This document shows, in pieces, positions 15,255-24,406 of a DNA stretch of 58,990 nt. The notes beneath the pieces were generated by a model. The model had not been told where the DNA came from and searched no databases. It saw nothing but the letters and a program-made list of their open reading frames with translations. How positions within the stretch are numbered: the first letter of the stretch is position 1; each line of letters opens with the position of its first letter. This DNA comes from Acidobacteriota bacterium (GTDB lineage: Bacteria; Acidobacteriota; Terriglobia; Acidiferrales; UBA7541): assembly GCA_003225295.1 (NCBI GenBank), contig QHYZ01000091.1, positions 64,918 through 123,907 of the forward strand, in the 5' to 3' direction. The translations under genes were made by a program, and so were the position numbers.

Positions 15255-18200
15255 TTAGAAACTGAGCCGGATGCCAAACTGCATCGCCCGGGGGTTATTG
15301 CCCTGCGAACTGATTACACCCCAAGTATCTGGGCTTGTAATATCGTTGGTCGGATCGTAGAACACAGGGTGGTTGAAAAGGTTAGTCACGACGAACTGGA
15401 ACTCGGCGTTGACGCGCTCGATGATCTTGACGTTTTTCGTCACTCGCATATCCATGTTCCAATAGCTAAGTCCACGGATATTTCCGTAGCCGCCTGTCCC
15501 GGTGTCAATACCCAGAATTGGGTTGCGAACCGTGGCAAACACGCCTGCGGGGTCCGCAAACAGGTTAAGGTTCCCGTTGTTGTTGTGCAGCGAGGTATTT
15601 ACTTTGTACCCTTTCGTGAAGATGCACTGTTCGTTGCTGAAGAAATTGGCGCCATCGGCCGAGCCGAAAGATTGCCCGTTGGTATTGGTGTAGCAATAGG
15701 TCGGTGCCCCGCTCCCAACCGCGAAAACCGGCGAAATTTGCCAGCCTCCGAGGACATGACCGGCCAGACCATGCTGACCCTTGTAGAAGGGAGGTTCATA
15801 CAAGCCGTAGATGTTGTACACGAACTTTCGATCGAAGTTCTGCAGCCCGTACATGTTGTGGAGGTCGAATGCATCGTTGGGCGTGTATTCGCTGGTGGCC
15901 TGGACGAAAGCCCCGGTACCTAAAGCCTTGCTATAGGTAAAGTTCTGCTGGAGCGTGAGACCTTTCCAGTTCGTCATCTTAAGGGAGACGAACCCAGCGT
16001 TGTAGTTGCCGTAACCGACGCTAGCATTAACGCCGACGCCGCTGGAGAGTTGTCCGTTGCCACCGAAGGCTCCCGCGAGGGGTGTATTCAGCATGCTGCG
16101 AGGGAAAGTGAATGCTCCCTTGTCCAGATCACTCCACAAGTTCCATACACTCTGAGTGACCAAGTTATCCTTGGCGAAGCTCTCTTTGTACACGACGGCT
16201 GCCGTGCAACTCGCGAACCCAGTGCAATAGGCAGAACCCGGTCCTCCGAGAGCCGTTTCAAAGAAAGGCTGGGCCGCGAAGGTGTTGGCGTACGTAATAG
16301 CAGCGGCCGATGTAGATGGAATATTTGCGCCGCAGGCATTCAGGGAAATATCGCAGCCCAGCCCCTTCTCGATGGCCGCGTAGGCGGCCGAGAATTTCTG
16401 TCCGCCCAAGGTCATCATGTGGGGCACGGCATTGATATTGATTGGCTGATATTCGTGAGTGATTCTCCGGCCGATATATCCCACTTCCAAGAGAACCTTG
16501 TTGGTCAACTGCCGCTGGATGGTGAGGTCGAACGAATCCACGACATTGGGCCGGAAATGCACATCCAACGCCTCGCCTGCGGCCGCCGAGACGTCATTTA
16601 CCCCTGGGAAGGTCGGCTGAGGAAGAAAGGGCGCAGCAGCCGGAAGCGGGGCAACGAGACCGTCCGTCCCCACGCGGAAAGCATTGGAAACGTCAACAGA
16701 TCCACCGCACGTCCCGTTCATATTGGCCTTCCGGCACTGGACCGGCTGGATCAGACCGGTACCCAATAGCGGCACCAGCACCAGGTCCACGCCGTTCAGA
16801 CGTCCGTAGACTCTGCTATAGCCTCCACGGATAACCGACTTGTTCCCTCCAAACATCTTGCCCAGGAAGCCTTCGTGGATGTTGGGATTCCATGCAGCTG
16901 CGAAGCGCGGGCTAAAGGAGCCATAGAAGGGCTGGTAGGGGTACTTCTGCCCGCCACCGGTGTTGCCCACAAGAGCAAAACCAACTACGGGATTGTAAAC
17001 GTTGCCTTGGAGGGCGGCCGCTTTTCGGGCATTAAGATACGCCATCACGTCTAGCTGCTGGCCCGCATCGTCCACTAACTCGATCTGCTTGCCGAATTTC
17101 TCTACCGGCGGCATTTCTAGCGTCCAGCCGAGGCCGTACGTCAATGTGAAGGACGGCTTCATACGCCAACTATCGCTCCAGTAGACGTTGTAATAGGGTA
17201 TGGTGCTCTGGTCAAACGCGTGCGTGAGCGGAGCATTCAGCGTCAGCGTGGGACCCGACCGCGTGTAGGCGACTTGCGAGTCGGTGACGATGCCTAGAAC
17301 CGCAGCAGAATTGCGACCCCACCTTGATGAACTCACGCCAGCAGGAAGCGTACTGGAGAAATCCACCAGCCCTCCGCCAACCGAATCTCCGAGTTGGTAC
17401 GTGGGTTGGTAATTGATGCCGCCGCCGTTGTCGGAGCGCTGGTGGTAGTTGTAATTTCGCTGATAGGCGCCGCCGAAAGTAAAGAGATGATTGCCCTTCA
17501 GTATGGTGATGTCATCGCGAAAGAACTTGTCCTGGCCATCCCAGAAGCGCGTGCGAACGTTCTGAGTATTCACGTTGTAAGGAACGAGCGCGGTGGTGGA
17601 AAATTCACCAAAAGGCTCGAGCGCGCCTCCGAGCCCCGCGGACTGCACCACACCGCCGGGATCATTCCATGACCAGTAGTTGCGCAGGTAGCTGAAATGG
17701 AAATCGTTGGTGGTGTTGGGAGTGATGTTGGTCGTCAATCCGCCTACGAGGTACCAAGGCTGCTGCGGACGCAGAGAGAGAGACGCCGGGGTGCCCAGTG
17801 TATCCCCGGGGAAGAAGCCTCCAATATCCACTTGGCTGTTGGTGGCACGAGTCAGCCGATAGTAGCGATAGCTGGCATTGAAATGCCACTTCGCACCAAA
17901 GTCATGGTCAAGGCGAGCTACGCCGAAATAAGAAGTATAGGGGAGCGACATGTTCCCTTTGAAACCCTGCTCGTTGAGGCCGTCACAACGCGAACCCAAC
18001 AGCGCGCCGCAACTCGGGTCATTCGGAAGAGGCATGTACTTGGTCCACATCTGTTGGACCAAAGAATTGATTCCGATGCCTCGCGGGTCGCATGCGGAGG
18101 TACCAGTTGACCCGCAGTTGGTTCCAGTGTTCAGGTTGTACTGAACGGGATTCCCAGCTGCATCAGGGAAGGTCAAGATACCGGCGCGCATAGCTGCTGT

Positions 18201-19223
18201 CGGCACGGCGCGTTCATACGTGGCGGAGTTCTTCCACCAGAAACCCTCAAAATTGGCGAAAAAGTAGGTCTTGCCGCCAAGGACCGTCTTGGGAATGATG
18301 GGACCGCCGAATGCGCCTCCTGCCCGACTATAGTGGTAGCTTGGGAGCTTGGTGCCCGTGTTGTTGTTATCCCAGGAGTTGGCGTTAAAATTGTTGTCCA
18401 GATAATATTCGTAAGCCGTACCATGCCAAGCATTCGTGCCGCGCTTGGTGACCACCTGAATTTGGGCGCCTGCCGAACTATTGAAATCCGCAGTCTGGTT
18501 GGCGGTATTCACTTTGAATTCTTCGACGCTGTCGAGGGGCGTCGGCATCACTCCTGTAGGGGCGCCACCGATAGCATTTGATACGATGCCGCCCGTTGGA
18601 TCGCCGGCAAAGCTCGGCGTGTAGACTTGCATGCTGCCATCCATATCATTGGTGTTCTGACCGCCATCGAGTAAGAAGGTACTCTGGTCCACTACGGCAC
18701 CGGCCACGCTGCCATCGGGAGAGACGCCCGGCTGAAGTGTCACGAACGTGCTGGTGTCCCGGCCGATCGACGGCAATGACGTTAAGAGATCGCCCGAGAC
18801 TGAGTTGCCCACCGTGGCATTCAGAGTTTGCAGATCAGCGCCCGTGGCGGTGACTTCAACGACCTGGCTAACCGAGCCGAGTTCCATGGTGGCATTGAGC
18901 GTGAGTGCCGACCCAACGGTCACAACCTGACCACTAAACTTCGTCACGCGGAAACCGGTCTTATTAATCGTCAGGTTGTAGGTGCCAGGCGGGACGTTTG
19001 CGAAGAGATACCTCCCCGTCTCATTTGTGGTCGTCTTTCGGGAGTCATTCGTCGATGGGTCAACGAGCGTGACTCCCGCACCAGCCACGGCAGCACCAGA
19101 GGGGTCAGTCACGGTCCCGGCGACAGTCCCTGTAGAGGCCGCTTGGGCAAGCAACGCAGACGGAGTCAAAGCCAACAGACAACACAGAGCAACCACTAAC
19201 AAAACCACTCGCTTGCTTAACAT
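15255..19223 (-). CDS. Outer-membrane TonB-type receptor with carboxypeptidase-like regulatory domain (Oar-like)
   Basis: A 1,322-residue protein with signal peptide (about 1-28), an N-terminal carboxypeptidase-regulatory-like beta-sandwich (GTVAGTVTDPSGAAVAGAGVTL to GTYNLTINKTGF), a plug domain (TATGADLQTLNATVGNSV to FLLDGGQNTNDMDG) and a large beta-barrel ending in ...QFGIRLSF with terminal aromatic residue. Proteins of this build are abundant in Acidobacteria and are thought to take up large substrates such as oligosaccharides or peptides; the substrate here is unknown. AGGAGGT lies 6 bases before the ATG. The gene is a single-gene unit: its own promoter lies at 19629-19657 and a terminator follows. 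No TonB box could be identified with confidence. Confidence 0.9.
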   Translation of the reverse strand: MLSKRVVLLVVALCCLLALTPSALLAQAASTGTVAGTVTDPSGAAVAGAGVTLVDPSTNDSRKTTTNETGRYLFANVPPGTYNLTINKTGFRVTKFSGQVVTVGSALTLNATMELGSVSQVVEVTATGADLQTLNATVGNSVSGDLLTSLPSIGRDTSTFVTLQPGVSPDGSVAGAVVDQSTFLLDGGQNTNDMDGSMQVYTPSFAGDPTGGIVSNAIGGAPTGVMPTPLDSVEEFKVNTANQTADFNSSAGAQIQVVTKRGTNAWHGTAYEYYLDNNFNANSWDNNNTGTKLPSYHYSRAGGAFGGPIIPKTVLGGKTYFFANFEGFWWKNSATYERAVPTAAMRAGILTFPDAAGNPVQYNLNTGTNCGSTGTSACDPRGIGINSLVQQMWTKYMPLPNDPSCGALLGSRCDGLNEQGFKGNMSLPYTSYFGVARLDHDFGAKWHFNASYRYYRLTRATNSQVDIGGFFPGDTLGTPASLSLRPQQPWYLVGGLTTNITPNTTNDFHFSYLRNYWSWNDPGGVVQSAGLGGALEPFGEFSTTALVPYNVNTQNVRTRFWDGQDKFFRDDITILKGNHLFTFGGAYQRNYNYHQRSDNGGGINYQPTYQLGDSVGGGLVDFSSTLPAGVSSSRWGRNSAAVLGIVTDSQVAYTRSGPTLTLNAPLTHAFDQSTIPYYNVYWSDSWRMKPSFTLTYGLGWTLEMPPVEKFGKQIELVDDAGQQLDVMAYLNARKAAALQGNVYNPVVGFALVGNTGGGQKYPYQPFYGSFSPRFAAAWNPNIHEGFLGKMFGGNKSVIRGGYSRVYGRLNGVDLVLVPLLGTGLIQPVQCRKANMNGTCGGSVDVSNAFRVGTDGLVAPLPAAAPFLPQPTFPGVNDVSAAAGEALDVHFRPNVVDSFDLTIQRQLTNKVLLEVGYIGRRITHEYQPININAVPHMMTLGGQKFSAAYAAIEKGLGCDISLNACGANIPSTSAAAITYANTFAAQPFFETALGGPGSAYCTGFASCTAAVVYKESFAKDNLVTQSVWNLWSDLDKGAFTFPRSMLNTPLAGAFGGNGQLSSGVGVNASVGYGNYNAGFVSLKMTNWKGLTLQQNFTYSKALGTGAFVQATSEYTPNDAFDLHNMYGLQNFDRKFVYNIYGLYEPPFYKGQHGLAGHVLGGWQISPVFAVGSGAPTYCYTNTNGQSFGSADGANFFSNEQCIFTKGYKVNTSLHNNNGNLNLFADPAGVFATVRNPILGIDTGTGGYGNIRGLSYWNMDMRVTKNVKIIERVNAEFQFVVTNLFNHPVFYDPTNDITSPDTWGVISSQGNNPRAMQFGIRLSF

Positions 19224-19628
19224 TCAACTACCTCCTGGAGCAGGGTTGGAACGCGAGGCCACAGACCTTCAGAATTCCCATGCCCGAAAAATCATTTTCT
19301 CCGAAACTTTTGGAACTCCCCATGCAATAAAACCCACCGACCGTACTGCTGATGAAATGCAACTTGCAAGTGCCTGACCACATGCAACGAGAGAAGCAAA
19401 GCGAGCAACTTGTAGAGATTATGTTGTCTTTATCCAAAGCGATTCTGCGTTTTATCTACGTCTATCCATATTTTTATATGGACTTCAATAGCACAAAACA
19501 ATCGCCTTGCTCTCCGAAAAATTTCTACAAGTCAATGCACACCGCTCCGATGCGCGGAGGATTGCGATGCGGCCCGAGTTCAGCTGGAAATTGGGCAACC
19601 ACTTGCAACCACAGCAACCTATGAAGGC
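19224..19628 (-). other. About 400-base AT-rich 5' leader of the receptor gene
   Basis: From the predicted start near 19620 to the ATG the leader is unusually long. It holds the palindrome at 19465-19482 and no open frame I would call. Such a leader could house a structured RNA or small-RNA target; I recognise no known riboswitch. Confidence 0.45.
19465..19482. repeat. Perfect 7-bp palindrome in the receptor leader
   Basis: TCCATAT (19465-19471) and ATATGGA (19476-19482) flank TTTT. It may be a regulator site or RNA hairpin. Confidence 0.45.
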
Positions 19629-19657
19629 TATATATGGCTGTGCGCGAACATTGTCAA
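19629..19657 (-). promoter_or_regulatory. Strong sigma-70 type promoter for the receptor gene
   Basis: On the minus strand a perfect TTGACA (19657-19652) and TATATA (19634-19629) are 17 bases apart. This is the best promoter match in the window. The region between it and the amidohydrolase stop (19658-19868) holds nothing else I recognise. Confidence 0.75.
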
Positions 19658-19868
19658 TAACTATTTAAGAGATTCCCGAGCTAAACTTTGTATCAGATAT
19701 AACTAAAACGATGTTCAACTCAGCGACTTGGTGATTGTCGGACTGCGTCGGAGCACAGCAGCGAGTTCCAGTTTCAGTACCATCAGAACTAACACTGAGC
19801 AACGTCGAAGACTCTAGGTTAGGGCGCAAGACCACGGGGGGTTGCGGCGAGAAAACAACCAACGCGAT

Positions 19869-21581
19869 TCAGTGGTCCTGGTACACCGTGCGGCCGCCCA
19901 CAACGGTACGCAGAACGCGGGTCTTGGTAAATTGGTCGGCGGGAACCTTGCTGAGATCGTTCGAAAGGACGACAAAATCGGCGTACTCGCCCTGTTTGAG
20001 CTCACCCTTCTTCCCTTCCTCGAATTCGGCGTAGGCAGAGCCGGAGGTGTAGGCACGGATGCAATCGGCCAGGGAGATTTTCTCCTGCGGCTGCCAGCCG
20101 TCTTTGGGGCCGCCCTCGGGACGTTCCCGCGTAACGCAGGCGTGCAACCCGCGAAAGGGACTGATGGGCTCCACGTCGTAGTCCGTTCCAAATGCCAGCG
20201 GTACTCCGTTTTTCAGCATGGTGGCCCAGGCGTAGGCGCCCACGAGGCGCTCTCGCCCAATGCGTTCCTCGGCCCAGCGCATGTCCGTGGTCTGATGCGA
20301 GGGTTGCATCGATGCGACGACGTGGAGCTGCGCAAAGCGACTGAAATCCATCGGCGCGACGACTTGGGCGTGCTCGATGCGGTCGCGACGGTCGCGCGGG
20401 CCGTTGGCTTTGACGACGGCTTCAAAAACGTCCAGCGCGATGCGATTGGCCCGATCGCCGATGGCGTGGAAGGCAAGCTGAAAGCCGGCTTTGTCGCGCT
20501 GGATGGCCATCAAAGTGAGTTTCTCCGGATCGCTAGTGAGGATTCCGCTCGTAGAGGGATCGTCGGAATAGGGCTCGAGCATCGCTGCGGTGCGCGAACC
20601 CATGGCTCCATCCGTGAAAGCTTTCAGGGCACCCGTCTTGAGCCACGGATCCTTGGTGCCGCCTTGCGCGCGCATGTTCTGCAAATCGTTGAGCGGCAGA
20701 TTGAACGGGAGCCACTCGGTAATGCGAACAGTGAGCTTGCCTTCCTCTTTCAGCTGTTGGAAAGCCTGGAAATCGGCCCACTCGGAATAATCCTGGACGG
20801 AAGTGATGCCGTTCTTGGCGACGTTTTCGAGGACCAGTTCGATTCCCTTGCGGCGCACTTCCGGCGCCGGATCGGGAATCCGTGCCTTCACCAGGGATAT
20901 GGCCGCATCTTCCTTCAACATTCCCGTGGGCTCGCCCGCCGTATCGCGTTCGATCTCACCGCCCGGCGGATTGGGAGTGGTTTTATCGATTTCCGCACGC
21001 TTAAGCGCGAGCGAATTCGCGACGGCCACGTGGCCGGAGATATGTGTGAGGATGACGGGATTCTTGGGAGCGACGGCATCAAGCTGCTGGCGATCGGGGA
21101 ATTTCTTCTCCGTCCAGAGGGTGTGGTCCCACCCACCACCGGTGATCCATTCACCGTCCTTGTGCTGCGCAACGGCGGCGGCCACGCGCTTCTGCATTTC
21201 TTCCGCCGAAGGCACGCCCGTCAGCGGGACAGCAAGTTCGTCCGCGGCAGCGCCACCGAGATGCACGTGCGCGTCATTGAAGCCAGGCATCACAAATTGG
21301 CCTTTGAGATTGACGGTCTCGACGCCTTCCAGGCCGCCACCGCAATCGAGAAGGACATGGTCCATCCTGCCAATACAACTGATCTTTCCCTCGCTGACAG
21401 CCAGGGCTTCCGCCCACGGATGCGCAGGGTCATTCGTGTAAATGTGGCCATGATTGTAATAGGTCGTCGCGGGAGCCTTTTGAGCTACGCTCGATCTCGC
21501 GTGGAATGCAACAACGACGGTGACGACTGCAAAGGGTAGGAGGCCGGCGAGGATTCGAACCCGATCCGTCCGGATGGTCAT
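19869..21581 (-). CDS. YtcJ-type amidohydrolase, exported
   Basis: A 570-residue protein. The start at 21581 is chosen because its ATGA overlaps the stop of the preceding M20 peptidase gene, a sign of coupled translation. A membrane/signal segment (ILAGLLPFAVVTVVVAF) comes first. The metal-dependent hydrolase motifs are present: GFNDAHVHLGG (HxH), the GHVAVANSLAL region, FTDGAMGSRTAAM, FHAIGDRANRIALDVFE, DRIEHAQV, and FGTDYDVEPISPF with the catalytic aspartate. The family hydrolyses amide or related bonds of small molecules; the substrate is unknown. It is the last gene of a five-gene minus-strand unit. Confidence 0.88.
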   Translation of the reverse strand: MTIRTDRVRILAGLLPFAVVTVVVAFHARSSVAQKAPATTYYNHGHIYTNDPAHPWAEALAVSEGKISCIGRMDHVLLDCGGGLEGVETVNLKGQFVMPGFNDAHVHLGGAAADELAVPLTGVPSAEEMQKRVAAAVAQHKDGEWITGGGWDHTLWTEKKFPDRQQLDAVAPKNPVILTHISGHVAVANSLALKRAEIDKTTPNPPGGEIERDTAGEPTGMLKEDAAISLVKARIPDPAPEVRRKGIELVLENVAKNGITSVQDYSEWADFQAFQQLKEEGKLTVRITEWLPFNLPLNDLQNMRAQGGTKDPWLKTGALKAFTDGAMGSRTAAMLEPYSDDPSTSGILTSDPEKLTLMAIQRDKAGFQLAFHAIGDRANRIALDVFEAVVKANGPRDRRDRIEHAQVVAPMDFSRFAQLHVVASMQPSHQTTDMRWAEERIGRERLVGAYAWATMLKNGVPLAFGTDYDVEPISPFRGLHACVTRERPEGGPKDGWQPQEKISLADCIRAYTSGSAYAEFEEGKKGELKQGEYADFVVLSNDLSKVPADQFTKTRVLRTVVGGRTVYQDH

Positions 21582-22909
21582 CGCGATTTTTCCTCGGCAA
21601 CTCCGGAAACTCCGAGGACGGCAAGTAGTGCGCGCTTCAAACCGGCTTCCCGGCCGGCGGAATCGTACCATTCCTGCAGCGAATGGGCCCCGCCGCCGCT
21701 TCCGCCGGCGCCGATGGAGATGGCGTCGATCCCCAGGGACAGCGGAATATTCGCGTCTGTCGAAGAACGCTCGATGCGCGACTGATTGCCTACCACCTCA
21801 TCGGCGGCACGAAGTGCGGCCAGCAGCGCAGAATCCGGCGACAATTCCCCGCCCGGACGGCTCCCCAGCAATTCGACCTTCCATTCCAGCTTTCCCTTGG
21901 AGGGGTCGCGCGCGGAATCCATCTCGTCCCTAACGCCCGCAATGACGCACTCGCGAAGCGCGGATTCCAGGCGTGCCAGCTCGTCTTCGCTTTCGGAGCG
22001 AATGTCGACTTTCAGGCGCGCCTCATGGGGAACGGAATTCACCGACGTACCGCCTTCGATTTGGCCAATGTTGAAGGTTGTGCGGGGGTTGGCTGGGACT
22101 TTGGTATTGATGAAGCGCACGGACCCGCGGACCAGAGCGTTGATGGGATTAGGCATCCCGAAGTCGGACCAGCTGTGGCCGCCTGGGCCGGTGACCAGAG
22201 CTTCAAGCCGGCGCGAGGCCAGCGCTCTGGTCGTCACGTGATCGGTGCCGGAACCATCAAGAACCACCACGGCTTTTAATTTCCCGTGGTAAGTATCGAC
22301 GAGGGCGCGCATGCCGCGCAGATTGCCTTCGCCTTCTTCGCCAACATCGCCGACGAATAGAACGGTGCGCTGCGGCTTGAGGTGCGCGAACCGCACGGCA
22401 CGCGCCAGCGCCAGTAGGGCTGCCAAACCGCTGCCATTATCGGAGATTCCCGGTGCGGTCATGCGGCTGCCGTCCCGGTGAACTCTCACCTCCGTGCCGG
22501 GAGGAAAAACGGTATCGAGGTGCGCGGCAATGACTACAATTTCTTTTTCATTCACGCCACGCAGTTCCCCGATGACGTTGCCGGCCCTGTCGATCTGCGC
22601 CGCCAGCCCGGTTTCGGCCAGTAACTCTTTGACCGCGGCCGCACGCTGTGCTTCCTGAAACGGCGGCGCCGGGATTTCCGTGAGCAGCACCTGTTGGTCG
22701 TTGATCCAGGAGATATTGGGCGTGAACCAATCGAGAGCGGCCCGGACCCGTGCGTTGTCCGGAAGCCGTGATGCCAGGGCCTGGGGTGATGCGTGGGAAG
22801 GAGCGGCGGAGCGAACCGGCATAACCAGAAGAATAACGCAAACGAGGCCGCGTTTCACCGTCGGTTTGCAGCGTCGTTTCCCGCTCACTTCTCGGCGGCC
22901 TCGGTGCAC
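21578..22909 (-). CDS. M20-family zinc peptidase, secreted
   Basis: A 443-residue protein with an N-terminal hydrophobic export segment (GLVCVILLVMPVRSAA). The M20 metal ligands are visible: AHLDTVFP, DNGSGLAA, GEEGEG and the late HSLQEW. The dimerisation lid with GPGGHSWSDFG is also typical. The family comprises aminoacylases, dipeptidases and carboxypeptidases using two zinc ions. The start overlaps the preceding gene by 25 bases; a GTG at 22858 is a possible alternative. Together with the amidohydrolase it suggests periplasmic breakdown of amide-linked substrates. Confidence 0.9.
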   Translation of the reverse strand: MHRGRREVSGKRRCKPTVKRGLVCVILLVMPVRSAAPSHASPQALASRLPDNARVRAALDWFTPNISWINDQQVLLTEIPAPPFQEAQRAAAVKELLAETGLAAQIDRAGNVIGELRGVNEKEIVVIAAHLDTVFPPGTEVRVHRDGSRMTAPGISDNGSGLAALLALARAVRFAHLKPQRTVLFVGDVGEEGEGNLRGMRALVDTYHGKLKAVVVLDGSGTDHVTTRALASRRLEALVTGPGGHSWSDFGMPNPINALVRGSVRFINTKVPANPRTTFNIGQIEGGTSVNSVPHEARLKVDIRSESEDELARLESALRECVIAGVRDEMDSARDPSKGKLEWKVELLGSRPGGELSPDSALLAALRAADEVVGNQSRIERSSTDANIPLSLGIDAISIGAGGSGGGAHSLQEWYDSAGREAGLKRALLAVLGVSGVAEEKSR

Positions 22910-24120
22910 AGGGCGAGAACTTCGGCATCGGAAAGGACGCGCGGGGACTGCTTGGCGGCGTCAAAAATACGCGCCACCGTGGCATCGTCTGCCGGGATGC
23001 GGTGCTTCTCCAGCCAGAACAGCACGTTGGACTTGCCACTCATTGGACCGATCTCGATCACCTGATCGAGGCCAAAGAGATGCGCGGGCACACCGCTGTA
23101 AACCGCATTGGCAAGTGCCAGATCATTCTTACGAAAGGCCTTGATGAGCGCGGCGGCATGCACGCCCGTCGCGGTGCGAAACGCATCATGGCCGACGACC
23201 GGATAATTCAGCGGAATCATCGTGTGCGTGGCTGTCGAGACCTTTTCGCAATATTCCTTCAGCCGGGAAAGATCCTGGTGGATGAGTCCCATGAGCCGAA
23301 GATTGACAAGCATTAATTCCATGGGCGTGTTGCCGACCCGCTCGCCGAGGGCGTTGGCGGCAGCGTGGACCTGGTGCGCACCCCCGGCGACGGCCGCAAG
23401 TGAATTGGCGATGGCCAGGCCGCGATCGTTGTGACCGTGCCAATCCACGCGGATTTTTTCGCCGGACGGTCTCACCACCTCATCGATAGTGAACTTCACG
23501 AGGTTGAACGCCCCACTTGGCGTGGCGTGGCCGACCGTGTCGCAGAGAACGATGGCGCGCGCACCGTTTCGAATGGCCGTAGAATACAGCCGCTTGACGG
23601 TATCGGGATCGGTGCGCATCGTGTCTTCCGTGACGTACATGGACGGAAGACCGTTCTGGACCGCGAACCTTACCGCCTTTTCGGTGGTCCGCTCGAGGTG
23701 CTCGACCGTCCAGTCTTCCACCAGGCGCCGGATCGGACTGGAGCCAAGAAACGTTGCCGCTTCAATGGCCATGCCCACCATCTGCGAGATCTCTACGATG
23801 GGACGGATGTCGTTTTCGTGAGTGCGCGCCGCGCAGTTGGGTTTGATCTTCATCCGCTGCGTGGCGATTTCGCGAGCTAGGGCTTCAGTGTGCCTAAAGG
23901 CCCGGGACCCGGCGCCGGGAAGACCGATATTAACCGAGTCGATTCCCAGGGATTCCATCAGATGCAGGATCTCGATCTTTTCTTCGATGCTAGGGTCAAC
24001 CACGGAGGGATTCTGCAAACCGTCGCGAAGGGTTTCGTCATTCATCAACACGCGGGTGCCTGGAGGAATCGCCGGCGGCGTGGCGGCGTTCCAATCGTAG
24101 ATCCATTCGTCCTGCTGCAC
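22885..24120 (-). CDS. LeuA-like acyltransferase of the DRE-TIM metallolyase superfamily
   Basis: A 411-residue enzyme starting with GTG. It has the hallmark RD near the start (NDETLRDGLQNPS), the metal-binding HGHNDRGLAIANSLAAV, and the GERVGNTPMELM stretch, all of the 2-isopropylmalate/homocitrate/citramalate synthase group. The LeuA regulatory dimer domain is absent: after ATGVHAAA the chain ends with a helical communication segment. It would join acetyl-CoA to a 2-oxo acid. It could supply leucine synthesis with LeuCD, though it sits in a unit with catabolic genes, so another 2-oxo acid is equally possible. Confidence 0.8.
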   Translation of the reverse strand: MQQDEWIYDWNAATPPAIPPGTRVLMNDETLRDGLQNPSVVDPSIEEKIEILHLMESLGIDSVNIGLPGAGSRAFRHTEALAREIATQRMKIKPNCAARTHENDIRPIVEISQMVGMAIEAATFLGSSPIRRLVEDWTVEHLERTTEKAVRFAVQNGLPSMYVTEDTMRTDPDTVKRLYSTAIRNGARAIVLCDTVGHATPSGAFNLVKFTIDEVVRPSGEKIRVDWHGHNDRGLAIANSLAAVAGGAHQVHAAANALGERVGNTPMELMLVNLRLMGLIHQDLSRLKEYCEKVSTATHTMIPLNYPVVGHDAFRTATGVHAAALIKAFRKNDLALANAVYSGVPAHLFGLDQVIEIGPMSGKSNVLFWLEKHRIPADDATVARIFDAAKQSPRVLSDAEVLALCTEAAEK

Positions 24121-24152
24121 GGCGGGCCTCTTCGGCTGCGAAATCGATAAGA

Positions 24153-24395
24153 CTAGTTGCGCAAAGTGTAGCTCTGCGGCTGTTGCGCGGGATCCGGGCG
24201 ATACAGCGTCTTGCAGAATTCGCAGCGGTAAATTTCCGCATTCTGACCAATGAGCGCGGCGACTTCCTTCGGGTAATCGTAGTAGCGCTTCAAGTGGCCG
24301 TTGCAGAGCTTGCCCTTCTCATCTTTCTCATCGCAGGCGCGCTGTTTGGGCTTGCGCGTCTTGATTTTCGGTGACGCGGCAGTCTCTTCGGGCAT
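24153..24395 (-). CDS. Small zinc-ribbon-like protein of unknown function
   Basis: An 80-residue protein with GGGAGGTG before the ATG. Four cysteines in two groups (ACDEKDEKGKLC and YRCEFCKTLY) are the likely metal site; between them lies HLKRYYDYPKEVAALIGQNAE. The N-terminus is basic and lysine-rich (KIKTRKPKQR). It starts 11 bases after the aldehyde dehydrogenase stop and so is in the same transcript. I do not recognise a named family; it may bind RNA or DNA or serve as a structural partner. Confidence 0.75.
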   Translation of the reverse strand: MPEETAASPKIKTRKPKQRACDEKDEKGKLCNGHLKRYYDYPKEVAALIGQNAEIYRCEFCKTLYRPDPAQQPQSYTLRN

Positions 24396-24406
24396 GGAGC
24401 ACCTCC

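Noticed and set aside
15003-15923. Plus-strand open frame of 306 codons over the receptor 3' end
   Set aside because: Antisense to the receptor barrel and its terminator; composition is not protein-like.
19842-21539. Long plus-strand open frame of 565 codons
   Set aside because: It runs antisense to the amidohydrolase, which has clear motifs and a coupled start. High GC content produces such shadow frames.
21545-21575. T-loop-like GGTTCGAATCC text on the minus strand
   Set aside because: It lies at the coding start of the amidohydrolase and no cloverleaf can be built around it.
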